A stretch of 64,000 nucleotides of DNA, taken from Annona cherimola (lineage: Eukaryota > Streptophyta > Magnoliopsida > Magnoliales > Annonaceae). Below are positions 18,969-30,325 of this stretch, piece after piece. Where the stretch lies: assembly GCA_030490835.1 (NCBI GenBank), contig CM059974.1, positions 2,859,501-2,923,500 of the forward strand, given 5' to 3'. The notes below the pieces were generated by a model. That model ran no database searches. It had not been told where the DNA came from and worked only from the letters and a program-made list of their open reading frames with translations. Position 1 is the stretch's first letter, and every line of letters begins with the position of its first letter. Position numbers and translations under genes: made by a program.

Positions 18969-20815
18969 CTTGTTGTGTGAGGCAAGTCTTAGAATGACAT
19001 GAAGCATTTCATTGACAAACATGATGAGTTGGAAGTGGAATGTTTGGTGTCTGAAGGTGATGTGGAAGAATCTCTTAAAGATTAAGTATTCTTTGCCTCT
19101 AAATCTCAAATTTAGGTGCTCTGAGATTGTTTCTCTCTGTGCATCAATAGCAGGAAGTAGGAAAGTTGAATTAAATGTTTTTCATTTCTCGAAGTGGAAA
19201 CTAGTTGTCATGCTTTGTTAGAGAGAGGAGAGAGAGAGAGAGAGAGGGGGGGGGGTGTTTGATTTGATTGGATGGAACATTTATTTCGTCCGTATTCATT
19301 CTTTGTTGCTGTACGCTGTTTCACTTCGTTTACTTCCCCATCTTCATGCTTTGGTTTGCATGTATCCTGCATCCACTGTACTCATGCGAACATGGATGTG
19401 AAGTGAAGACATGTTAGAAAATAAGTTGAAGATTAAAAATGGGAAGGGCCCTTTACTAAAGGGAATAATTTTTGGCAATAATGATGAAGTGTAAGTATTA
19501 ATAATAGCTTATCAATTTGCGTTAGCCTGGACATAACTTGGTTAGATTTTGCATGTTTGTCTTTTGGATGAAGCTAAATCTGAGGATTTTAATGAAAAAT
19601 CAGTGGATGTAGTCGAAGTGTCTTAGGGTATTCACCAAGTTTTCTTTTTTGCCTCTGCTTATCTGGTGGGTAAAACTATGGTGCTATCAGTATTCTGTAG
19701 ATGATGCCACCAACTATTTCCAGAATTTCAACAGTTTTTTTGTTTTTGTTTTTGTTGGGGAATACCCAGAAATTGGAGCATTGAAAGTTGAAACCACTAG
19801 GAATAGTGAGGTTGGGAACTGGGGTACCTTCTTCTTATGCGACAGAGGTGGAAGTTTGCAGTGCAGGTTCCCCCTGTGGCTTTAGGGAAAAAAGGCAAAC
19901 TGAAAAAGAATAAACTGAGTAAATAAAGAGTCTTGTTGGTGAATTGGTTTGAATTGCCACTTTGTTACAATTTGAAGCTTTGTGTGACTTTCAATTCTTT
20001 GTCATAGTTTGGGAGAATTTCTTTTATACCCCCAACATTTGTACTTAATTCCTAATATACCTATAACGTTCCACAAATTCCTCTTATACTAATAACATTT
20101 CACCATAAATTTCTATTATACCCATGTTGTTAACACAACCGTTATCTATTCCATTAAAAAGACGATATTGGCCTTTTAAAAATTTTCTATTTAAAATAAT
20201 TCAACCTTAATACGACTCTTAAATTATTTAAGATCGTATATCAATGATTTACTATCATTCATTGAGTCATGTTAAGGTTAAATTGTCTCAATTAAAAAAT
20301 TTTGAATGGGCAAAATCATCTTTTCAACAAGGTAGATAACGGTTGTATTGATGGTATGGCACAAGAGAAATTTAGGGTGAAATGTTACGGGTATAAAAGA
20401 AATTTATAAAACATTATATGTATATAAGGAATTAGGGGCAAATGTTATGAGCACAGGAGAAATTTTCTCTCATAGTTTTCAATCATGCACTGAAACTGTG
20501 TGTACAATTTACTGATAAGTTTTTATTTGTTGTCTTTCTTTTTTCTCCTGTTCCTCCTGGCAGGGAAATGACGTAGGAACACAGTACAGATCAGGAATAT
20601 ACTTCTATACTCCTGAGCAGGAAAAAGCAGCAATTGAATCCAGGGAAAGGCATCAGAAGCTCTTGAACAGGCAGATAGTTACCGAGATCTTGCCAGCAAA
20701 GAAATTCTACAGAGCAGAGGAATATCATCAGCAGTATCTTGCTAATGGGGGCCGTTTCGGTTTCAAGCAATCGGCAGCTAAAGGTTGCAATGATCCAATC
20801 AGATGCTATGGTTGA
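16886..20815 (+). CDS. Peptide methionine sulfoxide reductase A, plastid type
   Basis: Reduces the S-epimer of methionine sulfoxide in proteins and free methionine, protecting plastids against oxidation (family knowledge). Two exons, 16886-17440 and 20564-20815, encode 268 aa, close to Arabidopsis MSRA4. Catalytic motif GAGCFWGVE with the nucleophilic Cys at about residue 110. Then [31 protein letters not shown] and [10 protein letters not shown] at the exon junction, then [15 protein letters not shown]. The C-terminal [11 protein letters not shown] carries the two candidate resolving cysteines. The first 58 residues are rich in Ser, Ala, Phe and Arg with almost no acid residues, as in a plastid transit peptide. 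A second in-frame Met at residue 59 ([12 protein letters not shown]) resembles an internal Met segment of plant plastid MsrAs and could start a cytosolic form. The 3.1-kb intron holds two M1 elements and a foldback element. Confidence 0.95.
18065..18408 (+). mobile_element. MITE family M1, copy A (MsrA intron)
   Basis: About 344 bp with imperfect terminal inverted repeats. The left end has TGTGCAGTCCGCTGT and ATGGACCCCAC; the right end read in reverse has GCAGTCCATGCACTGTGGGC and CCCAC. Flanked by (AT)n at 18035-18064 and by (TA)n then (GA)n at 18409-18474. A fortuitous open frame crosses it but changes between copies are mostly amino-acid altering. Confidence 0.8.
18409..18474. repeat. (TA)n-(GA)n compound microsatellite
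   Basis: About 14 TA units run directly into about 18 GA units at the right edge of M1 copy A. The same compound arrangement follows copy B at 18909-18964. Confidence 0.9.
18531..18892 (+). mobile_element. MITE family M1, copy B (MsrA intron)
   Basis: About 362 bp, roughly 88% like copy A by eye. It has a longer left tip that repeats the GCAGTC..GTGCAATCC block. Right end TGGGGCCCACAGTGCATGGA, GCACGGTGCAATCGCATGC. Flanked left by a TA-rich tract and right by GT-, TA- and GA-repeats. Confidence 0.8.
18909..18964. repeat. (TA)n-(GA)n compound microsatellite
   Basis: TA run followed by GA run at the right edge of M1 copy B, preceded by a short GT-rich stretch (18894-18908). Confidence 0.9.
20011..20474. 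mobile_element. Foldback (long inverted repeat) element in MsrA intron
   Basis: About 464 bp. The left half (GAGAATTTCTTTTATACCC, AACATTTGTACTTAATTCCT, ACCGTTATCTA, GCCTTTTAAAAATTTT) is mirrored in the right half (AAATTTTGAATGGGC, TAGATAACGGT, AGGAATTAGGGGCAAATGTT, AGGAGAAATTTTCTC). Almost the whole element can fold on itself. No coding frame. It ends about 90 bases before exon 2 of MsrA. Confidence 0.7.
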
Positions 20816-21654
20816 TGAGTACTAATTGGACAATATACTTGGCAGTTTGTGTCACAAATGAGTCAGCTCTGTGTATTCTCTACCTTCATGTCATTTTTAC
20901 TGAGGTGACACTGCTACTTTTGATTCTGTTTTCATGTAATATAATGTAATATATGCTACACTTCAGCGATCTAACTTTTAAAATCTCATGGCAATTTCTA
21001 ATGGCTCTCCGAGTAATCTGGGTGTGCTAGATAGGATTGAGATGCTGTGTAAATGGGGATTGTGTTTGGACCAAAAGATGGGGCGAAGGAAGATCTGTAT
21101 GCATATTTATTAATTTATTCTAATTATCTTTAATGAAAAAACGACGCGATGAATATCTTATGAACCATGTATAAAAATGTATGAACGAAATGAAGTGATG
21201 GAAGCCATAAATCAACTGATTTCCTGTTTGCAACGAGCATTGACTACAGCATCTTGCATCGGAGGCTTTTTTAGTGATCTTTTATTTCTTTTTTGGTCTT
21301 TCTGCATTTCATTGGTAGGGAATTTTTGATGCATTGTAATCTGGAAAACACTCCTACTGAACTCAAGGAATTAAGAGAGAAAATATAAAACCTTTTTTTT
21401 TTTTTTGGGACATAGGAAATGTACGACTCTTAAATGATGTATAAAAGGCATTTGTTCTGCATTCAGCCCTCTGGCTACCTTTCATTTCCCTTTCATCTCT
21501 AGACTGCTACAGATGAATATCAAGACTAGTATTTTCGCTCTCATCTTGGTGGTTCTCAAATAACAGTCCAACCATCATGACAGTATCGCAAATATGCCCC
21601 TTACACCGCCGAAATCTCACATTGATAGCACCATATTCAGAATTTCATATTCTT
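20816..21654. other. MsrA 3' flank
   Basis: Contains the likely 3' untranslated region with ATATAATGTAATATATG near 20940 as a polyadenylation-like region. No further coding signal. Confidence 0.45.
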
Positions 21655-21941
21655 CTTTGTTTGGAGGTAAAATTTTTGATGAAAAATTTTTGGGATAGAA
21701 GTTGCCAAATTAATAGAAAATGATGTCATATGATAGAGGTAATGATGAAGAGTAAAGAGAATAAAATTAAAATAGATAAGTTAATTGCATGAGTAGTTGT
21801 GTATAAATGATTAAAAAGTAGGGTAATTTGTATAGAAAAATATGAAAAAATAATTAAAAAATAGAATAGTTATGGAAAAGTGAAATTTTTTTGATTAAAA
21901 AGTTTTAGTTGATATTTGTTTGCTCTAAACAAACGCACCCT
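21655..21941 (-). mobile_element. MITE family M3 copy
   Basis: Minus-orientation copy from TTTGTTTGGAGGTAAAATTT to CTAAACAAACGCACCC. Internal AAATGATTAAAAAGTAGGGT and TGATGTCATATGATAGAGGT match the reverse of the family. Confidence 0.65.
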
Positions 21942-22474
21942 CGTGTGTTTCTTTCAAATGCTCCTTTTCAGCCAATCTTTTTCACGACTAAAACAAGCAT
22001 ATTGTAGCAAATTTCAATAGTCACGAATTCTAGACGTGGAGAATTCGGAACCACACCTGTACGTCTTTCGACCCAACGGTTTCAATTGGCGACAACGGCA
22101 AGAATTCGAGGAGAGGAAGCATGGCGGTCGAGTATCTCTCCTCTTCGTTTCTATGTTCTGTGTGAACATATCCCGGTGCATCTCTTCATTTTCCATGCTC
22201 AGCCATCTAACCACAGGATTTGAGACACCATCCACCAGTGCAACTGATTGCCTTTTTCTATTTAAGACGGCTTTCGTATTACGTCCGAGCCTATTATTCA
22301 TTCGGTCATTCCTGTACATTTATTTCTGAAAACAACTTGAGCGGAAACTCAAATATATCAGAGATAATACATGCGGCAAATATTATAAATAATTCTGATC
22401 TAAAAAAATTATGTTAAAATAAAAAAAAAGGCAGTCGGTTGCTCTGATTGCATTAGATTGTCGGACTTTAATTC

Positions 22475-22745
22475 TATGCTCCTGGGAGCATGTTCCCGGG
22501 TGCATACACTTATTTTTTTATTTTTGAATTTTTTTATAAACTTGTTAGCCCAAGTGTATTTAACGTATATATCAATTTTTACCATTTTTGGAGTATTTTA
22601 GATATTTATTTTTGATTTTTTAAAATCAGTGACATTTAATGGTAAAAATTTACACACAGATTAAATACACTTGGGCTAATAAGTTTATAAAAAAAATTTC
22701 AAAAATTTTTTCAAAAAATAAGTGTATGCACCTGGGAGCATAGGA
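22475..22745. mobile_element. MITE family M2, well preserved copy
   Basis: Perfect example of the family. The left tip GGTGCATACACTTATTTTTT, with GCCCAAGTGTATTTAACGTA, is mirrored by GATTAAATACACTTGGGC and AATAAGTGTATGCACC on the right. The stem is about 120 bp around a short centre. CTCCTGGGAGCAT occurs near the left edge and CCTGGGAGCATAGGA at the right. Confidence 0.75.
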
Positions 22746-22992
22746 CTGAAGTCCTAAATTGTCACCCATTTGTTTTTTGGTGAAATCAGTAAGACTATAA
22801 ATCTGAGAGCTTCACTGTCTACATATGGCTTTGCATCACCAAAGGCTCTCAGCTGGATGGATAATATAGTCTTGTATTGAGATGCCAGTGTTTTTGACTT
22901 CCATGTTTTCTTCGCTCTCCTCCTAAAGCTGGAATATATATAATTCAGAGTTTTGTAGCTACTAGCTAGAAATTCGAGTGCTGATCATATGC

Positions 22993-23345
22993 TCTAGGAC
23001 CATACACTTTTTTTTTTTTTAGTTCTTTTGAAATTTTGTTAATAAGATTATTAATCAAGGTGTATTTAACAGATGTATTAATTTTTAATATTTTTGGAGT
23101 ATTTTAGATATTTATTTTTTATTTTTGAAAATCAGTGGCATTTTAGGTAATTCAAAATTACTAAAATGCCACTGATTTTTAAAAATCCGAAATAAATATA
23201 TTAAAATCTTCAAAAATGCTAAAAATTGATATATGTGTTAAATACACTTAGATTAACAAGTTCATGAAAAACTTTTGAAAAAAAAATGGAAAAAATAGGT
23301 ATATGCACCCGGGAGCACTGAGGCTCAATGCTCCTAGGTGCACCT
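22993..23345. mobile_element. MITE family M2 copy
   Basis: Left arm CATACACTTTTTTT, AAGGTGTATTTAACAGATG and AATCAGTGGCATTTTAG. Right arm CTAAAATGCCACTGATTTT, GTGTTAAATACACTTAG and TATATGCACCCGGGAGCA. Lies about 250 bp from the previous M2 copy. Confidence 0.75.
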
Positions 23346-25449
23346 AATCAGAACCCTAGAAATCCCAGCATTCTAAACAAAATTATCATGGCAAGCCCCC
23401 CCGAAAGAAGAGCATCCAGATTTCAGCATCGGACCATTACTCCTTCCACCCCCCACCAACCCTTTTTGTCATTTCAGCCTGGCCGCTCGTGGTGGGGAAT
23501 TAAGAAAGGTAAAGCTCAATTCCCCAGTAAAAAGACACTAGTCGAATTTAATAGAATAGAGGTCAATGCACGCATACCTTTTCTGCTGCTTTCTTGCACA
23601 CACACTCCTCATTCAAGAGCAAGGCATGCAGCTCAACCAACATGGGGCCGACGTCCTTCCCTCGTGTTCCAACAATACCTGTTCATCTTTCCAACTTGTG
23701 CCTCCTAACAGATGATCAACCGACCTTTTTCAGTTTTCTTTCCCTGCACGGAATTTTGGGGGGCCTCCTTCGGTCCTTCCTCCCCTATCTGATGCATGCC
23801 CTTTTTTTTTTTTTTCTTTATTTAGTGGGGAGAGCACTTAGCAGTGAGCCAGTGATGAAAAAGCGGGTCAGCCCCACAATTTCTTTTTTCACATGCCAGC
23901 AGCAAAAAAAGAGATCTGCCTTTCTAACTTCCACTATATACATACAAGCAGCCTTTTCCCTCCTTTGGTGGAAGCATATATCATCTCTAGCCATTTCACG
24001 TGCCAAATTAATTTCCCAATTAATATTGTCACTATAATCAATATAGTCCTTATACCCAATTTCGAGTCAATTATAGTCTTTGGTTTGGTTTGGCTGTCCA
24101 CCTGACATACACTCGCCACATGCAACTTGCAAGTACACCTTACATTGCCTAGAGTATAGCTAGTAGTACTGCAAAATAGGCTTTCTGAATGAAAAGGTAA
24201 AAATCAAATAGAATTTTTAGGATTGTAAGAAACAGTTAAAAAATATTACATTAATCTAAAAGCACATAAAAGATGGTTATTCACCTTTTTATTACCCGTC
24301 TCTTCCACGCAGTTTTGAACTCTATTTATGTAAATCTAATTGACTCTTTTTTTGGGTCATATAGACTAATGCCTCAGCTCAATTTCAAACTTCGAATTTT
24401 TTAGATAAGCGCATACTCTCACATATCAGAGTCAACTACTTAGTCGCGTAAGTGGTAACTCTACTTGGCTCTTATTTTACCCTTAATTTTGAAACTTCCA
24501 TAGGAACTTATAGATATATATAAAATCTTTGGAGTCGATGATTATAATGATATTACAATTATCATAAATACAAAAGTATGCGTATAAAAGAGTCCATGGA
24601 TGAGAGAGACTAATTTCATTGTCATTTTTTTTCATCTTGTTCACAGATTTACGAATTGTTTTCTAAACCTTTTAGCGTGTTGTTTTTGAATCTTAATAGC
24701 GAAAACTCAAATCCGATTACTGTAGATATCGAAACGTTGATATACACTTTTAGCTATTTATTTACGTAATAATTCTATAAGCATATATATGCACATACAT
24801 TTTTATTAAAACAGCAAATATGCCTGCATATTTTACAGGTTCATTTCAGATTAAAATATTTTAAACATGGTATATACGAAATGAGACATTTAAGAAGCAC
24901 CCCTGGCTGTAAAAGCTCAGATCCAACACACGTGTCTGATCTCTTATGTGGTGCGTGTGCATGAGCAAGATTCTCAAGCGCGCGCGTGTGGGACTGGGTA
25001 ATACCATGTCTCACCTTTCTAATATCTATATTTGTAATATTACGGGAATTGGGAAACAGGGCCACGTCTGGCAGTTGAACTTCCTGCTATTTCTGCCGCC
25101 CACGATGGATACCACAATTTTTTATTTTTAAATCAATTATTAATTAATATTTCATCCCTGCATAGCGATATGATAACTCACTTCCAAAATTTTTATTGAT
25201 CGAAAATTAATTAGGGTTGGACTAGGAAGATGCAAAGTAAAAATGTAAAAGCGGAAATAGGAAAAACAATTTATTCTGTCTCCTTTTAAAATTGAAAAGA
25301 ATAGGACATCTGTGACGTGAAAAAATGATAGAAATGTAGTGGTAGAAATAATAAATAAAGTAGTTAAATACTTAAAATATAAAATTATATTAAAAGGTGG
25401 GTAAGGAGGGAGATTTTTTTTTTTACTTTTATATCTTATCAAAGAGATG
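23346..25449. other. Spacer with moderate-complexity block, no recognised gene
   Basis: From 23350 to 24150 the DNA is less AT-rich, with open stretches in several frames, but none resembles a known protein and no splice pattern joins them. It could be a decayed gene or an untranslated transcript. 24200-25449 is AT-rich with nothing recognisable. Confidence 0.35.
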
Positions 25450-25459
25450 TTTAATGCAC

Positions 25460-25689
25460 CATAGCGCAGTGGTAACGCATGGAGGCATATACCTGCGTTC
25501 AATATTCTCTCCTCCCACATAAAATGGAGTGAGCGTATTTTATTTTACATGTCCCCTTCGTATTTTATACAATTTATCCCACGGTTTTGGAATATTACTG
25601 GAAATATTCTCTTTATTGTATGAAAGTTACGAATGTATTTCATTGTAACATGAGTTGTCATCATGTATAAATACTAATAAAAAAGGACC
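25460..25689 (+). mobile_element. tRNA-derived SINE with target-site duplication
   Basis: The head has an A-box-like TAGCGCAGTGGT at 25462-25473 and a B-box-like CGTTCAATATTC about 25 bases on. The 3' part ends TCATGTATAAATACTAATAA followed by A residues. TTTAATGCAC is found immediately before the head (25450-25459) and after the A-rich tail (25690-25699). A head with Pol III boxes, an A-rich tail and a 10-bp duplication together define a SINE insertion. A related 3' tail occurs at 52930-53030. Confidence 0.7.
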
Positions 25690-25699
25690 TTTAATGCAC

Positions 25700-28600
25700 T
25701 CTTTACATAAGATCATAGAAGTTAATTAACATGTACATATAAAATACTTTCAGAACTTCTATTTTATTTATCCACGATTTTAATTAATATTGCATCCTAG
25801 GATAGAGAATATGACCATAACTGATACGTCAAAAATTAATTTATTTATCAGAAGTTAATTAATGCACCCTTTCCGTATTATCATAAGTTATATCGTATAC
25901 ATATCAAAGACCCTATATCAAATACTTTCTTAACTAGCTAGATGATGCTAAATATAAATACTTTTTATGAGTGTAAGATCCATGCATACTAGCTTTTTTA
26001 TATTTATCTATTATATCATTATTCTCTAAATTTTTTTATTAATTTATTTAAACATTTTAATTATAGTATCACCGGTATATATACTTTAAATATTTAAATA
26101 AAAAATTTGTGTAGAATTTATACCAACGAAAAGTTTCGAAATGTAACATGCATGGTCGATCAAGCATGCAGATCCAATTTTGACTAATTGATTCACATTC
26201 CATGAATGAAAATTAGATAATTTGGTTGAGCAGATATCCCAAAGTACGTATCGTTGTTGAACCCCCGTTGATAAACAACGTGATTGATCGAGTTTAGCTA
26301 TTTGCTTATGTCTCATTAATGTATATTGTACATGGTCAGATGAACTTGCCGCAGCAGCAGCCTGCCTCAGGGGTTTTTTGCAAAATGGACCTTATAACTT
26401 TGTCAATAGCTTATCCCCCCATTTGGTTTGGGTATTTGCAGAATAATTAAACATTCTGAGTTTTAAAATGTCGCAAAATGAATCCCCTTGTTGACATGTC
26501 ACATGTGCAAGGCAATATTTCTAGATATTACTAGTGTTAGATGTGATTTTTCTATGTTTTTTAAAAACATTTAAAATTAAATTTAAAGCATTTGATATAT
26601 ATATATATATATAATGTCCTTACAAATGGCCAATTTAAGGTTCATTCAGTAATATTTTGAAAATTTTGCAACTTAATATACATTTGGAAAAAAGATGTAG
26701 GATCTATCAACATCCTCATCCGACAGAGCATGTATAGAAATTTTTCGACTTTTGTCTTGTTGCGTTTTCAAATGCATGATGAATCGATGATTATGTGAAT
26801 TGCTATTGGACTTATTAGCCGAACAAGTTCGATTGAAATTTGTCCATATTGGCCATGTGCCTTCTCATTCCTTCTTTCCTTGAAATCTGATGGGGAACAA
26901 ATAATAATAATAATAATAACAACAATGTTTGCCCTACCATGTGGGGAAATAACTTAGCTTTAATTTTCTTATTATTATCTACATTAATATAAGTTTTAGT
27001 CTTGAATATCTCCCATGTTATTACTACCAATTATAATTTTTTTTGTTTACCTCTTCATTTTTAGGTGCTGGGGGATAAAATAAGTCATTATTTAGTATTG
27101 TAGGTAAGAAGTGAGTATAGAATATTTGGGTGAGAAACTATTGAAATATAAGGATAAAAATGGAAAGAGTAGAGTAGTTAGATAATTAAGATATATTATT
27201 TTTCGAAAAATATGAGAGAAAGATAATTTACCGCTACTTTGTTGCCAAACCGTGCCTAAGTCTCTTTTTCTTGTCTCATGCATTTCGCTGAATTTATTAT
27301 TCTACTATCTCAATAATTTTACATTTTTTTATTATTTATCTATATTTTCAATAGTTAAACACTATCTATTCTCAGGTAAAAAGGAAAATTTATTTTGTTT
27401 CAATCATTTTATTTATTTTTCTCTTCTCTCTAAGATAATCATTACTTACATGAATTGGATGTATATATTTTAAGGGTACGTAATGAATTTTGATACATGA
27501 TCTAAAAGATAAAGGGTGTAAATTTTTTTCTTTTTGATATTTATTTATCTCAAATAACTTGTTTTTCTTATCCTTGTCCACATTTTGTTTTCAATCCCCA
27601 CCTTTTACCTCTTCGTTGTAAATTTTATTTATTTCATTCATAATTATTTATTTTATATTTGATACCACTTTTATTTATGCATCCCAACATGTATATGATT
27701 TCTGTTAGACTTTCATGACTAGAATCCAACATATGACAATAAAGTCCGATGAGAACTCATAGGATATATTGCATGGTCAGTATGCTTCTTCAAGTGAAGT
27801 AGGTAGTATATTCCCCACCCACTTGCAAACAATTCATCAACTCACCACTCATTTTAACTCCATTTCCTTGTTTACTAGCTCCTCCTCATCTTGGCCTTTT
27901 CTTTGGTTTGGCCGGCTTTCATACAAGGTAAGAGAAAATGGAGAATATCGCACATGCAAGCATCTGTTTGAACTTGAAACACAAGGAGTGCATGCGACAA
28001 AGGAGAGAGCGCCAAAATTAGACACACGGACAAACAAAAGAGCCAATGTCGTGAATAATCGATTTTAAATTTAGTTACAGATTCATTGTAACTCGCCAAT
28101 GCTACGTTTACTTCTCTTCTCTACAATAAAATCAACCATTCTATTTTATCCAAGCCTCATAAAAAATGTCACCGTTCTAATGTCCAAATGGTTTACATAA
28201 GTGTGTAAGATGGTGGAAGTGAAAAAAGTGGATTGGTTATCTTGTCCCAAGAGTATATCTCTCTCACATGCTCAATTATCCAAGGTGAGTAACACAAATT
28301 TTTTTTTTTTATAAAAGATATATATATACACGGCTGTTTAATTTAATAACCCACCTCACCTATGGATTTTTTCTTGTAAAATTTAGTATTTTAATTTTTT
28401 TTATCCAAATAGGCCTTTAGTTTGTTTTTTAAAAATCGAAGTAGAAATGTAGAATACAAAAATTCAAAATTTATCAAATTTCATGGGGGAGAAAAACATA
28501 GATAAATCCTATATATTTATGAAAAGGTTAAAAAAAAAAAATTACCAGGCGCATTGAAGCGTACAAAATTTATACTTGTTTTTTCTTTTGTCGTCATCTG

Positions 28601-28786
28601 CACGATCCATGCAGATCAGCACAGACACTTCCAAAAGATGTCAGGTAGACAATATTCGCGCAATTCGCAAAGGTAGTTTAAATAGGAATTTTTCAAAAGT
28701 AGGTTGCTGGGTTAAATAAGTCAATTAATTTATTTAAATAAATTAAATATTTGATATAAACGGATTAAGCGGTTGAAAATTTTCAA
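25700..28786. other. AT-rich spacer, no gene recognised
   Basis: A degenerate direct repeat links 25691-25760 with 25858-25935 (both start TTAATGCAC followed by CTTT). An (AAT)n tract lies at 26900-26920. 27760-28030 is less AT-rich and open in two frames but matches no family I know. Otherwise nothing beyond AT-rich DNA. Confidence 0.35.
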
Positions 28787-29165
28787 CGTTGTTGTGCGTA
28801 TGCCTCAAATCGGTTTCTGTCTCCCGGGTCAGGGGTTGACCCGCACGCCATTACGAAATTCCTAGTCTTATCGGTGCGCACCAATAAGAAGAAAAAGTCT
28901 TACGGGTGCGCCGCGAGTCTACCGAGAAGGTATGCACAAGCAGGCCAGAGTCGCTTACGTGGCGTACTTTATCAGCTTTATGCGCGCGTGTGAGAAAAAT
29001 CGTCCTTTGGTGTGGGGCCCACAAAGCAGACCAAAATACAAATGATATCCAATAACAACCACGCGGAAAGATTGGCCCACGTCATTAGGTGCCGTCGCCG
29101 ATATGCCCAGGCAGCTATACATTGACAGCGAAAATGTGGGTTGGAATTCCGTCACGGTGCGGGCG
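28787..29165. other. Isolated GC-rich block without recognised gene
   Basis: A sharp island of higher GC and CpG (for example GGTGCGCACC, GGTGCGCCGCGAG, TATGCGCGCGTG) in AT-rich surroundings. It ends exactly where an M3 MITE begins. No open frame with family resemblance. It could be an old promoter or first exon, or imported DNA. Confidence 0.35.
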
Positions 29166-29172
29166 TATTTTT

Positions 29173-29446
29173 GGGTGTGTTTGTTAATAAGGAAAAGTTG
29201 TTAAGTTAAAGCTTTTCCATCTAAAACTTTTCACTCTCTATAATTATTTTATTTTTTAATAATTTTTTCATATTTTTTTATACAACTACCCTACTTTTCA
29301 ATCATTTCTACACAACTACCAACATAACTAACCAATCTATTTCAACTTTATCTTATTTATTCATCATCTTTACCCCTATCATATTACATCATTTAATAAC
29401 TTCTACTCTCTATTCAAAAATTTTATTCATTCTCAAACACACCCTT
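29173..29446 (+). mobile_element. MITE family M3 copy
   Basis: Starts GGGTGTGTTTGTTAATAAGG and ends TTCTCAAACACACCC, so the termini are nearly perfect inverted repeats. Internal CTTTTCAATCATTTCTACAC is shared with other copies. The best preserved tips of the family. Confidence 0.75.
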
Positions 29447-30266
29447 TGTTTTACCTTTAGAAATTCGGAAGCATGTAAGTTACCTCCATAGAAATTCGAA
29501 AGCAGGTGGTTTTCTTCTTAGAAATTCTTGAACTTATTTTTGATATCATAATTGAAATATAATGTAAATACACTAATAAAAAAGTAGTTAAGCTAATATT
29601 GTAATTATGTCTATTAATTTATAAAATTTTTAAGATATACTAATATAGTTTACCATTACTTTTAAAAAAATACCTATCTATTCGTGTAGAGTAACACAAA
29701 TTTCACATACATTAATACTATTAAAGTTTCAAGTTTCAACCCATTTGTTAAAATAAAAAAAAAATAGCTTCTCAATTACCGATGTGCTCATCTATATCTT
29801 CCATATGGTTAACATTTTATATTTTTATTATTATCTTGAAAGTTATATTGTTTTGGTTGCTTTTTTGGATACATGTTCATTGTGCAAATGGGTATAAAAT
29901 ATTTTCTTCAACGAAATATTTAACTATTCCTAATTAATAATTGTTCTCTTTTTTACTCTTTTTATGACTATTAATATTTTTTATTTTCATTTAAAAACAT
30001 TTATAGCTAAAAATTATGTTTTTTTTATTCATTAAAATTTTGTTTTTCTTTTTTTATTCATTGACATACGCCCACATAAAGTTTTCCTCGGTGCATGTTT
30101 CTCCATTCGGCAGATGTGCATGAAATAAACGAAAAGTTGTTGGACCGTCCACCCACAGACCCACCGCATATCTCTTAGTCCCCAATTATATTCGTGGGAT
30201 ATTAAGCACTGTATTAATCCACAATGGCCTTTTCTTTTTTCATTCCTAACCGCATCTCTTGACAAT

Positions 30267-30325
30267 AATACACACCCATCTATTTCATCAAAAAAAAAAA
30301 AAAAAAAATACACACCCATCTATTT
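30267..30325. repeat. 19-bp direct repeat around a poly(A) micro-insertion
   Basis: AATACACACCCATCTATTT occurs at 30267-30285 and again at 30307-30325. Between them lie only CATC and 17 A residues. This resembles the target duplication and tail of a retrotransposed insert that was cut short to almost nothing. Confidence 0.6.

Noticed and set aside
18338..19109. Reading frames encoding long Ser-Leu, Tyr-Ile or Arg-Glu dipeptide runs
   Set aside because: Translations of TA and GA microsatellites, not genes.
22014..22330. Overlapping open frames of about 100 codons on both strands
   Set aside because: Neither translation resembles a known protein. Openness on both strands reflects a moderate-GC block.
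23328..24037. Open frames of 126 and 147 codons in a less AT-rich block
   Set aside because: They overlap in different frames, the first starts inside an M2 MITE tip, and no domain is recognisable.
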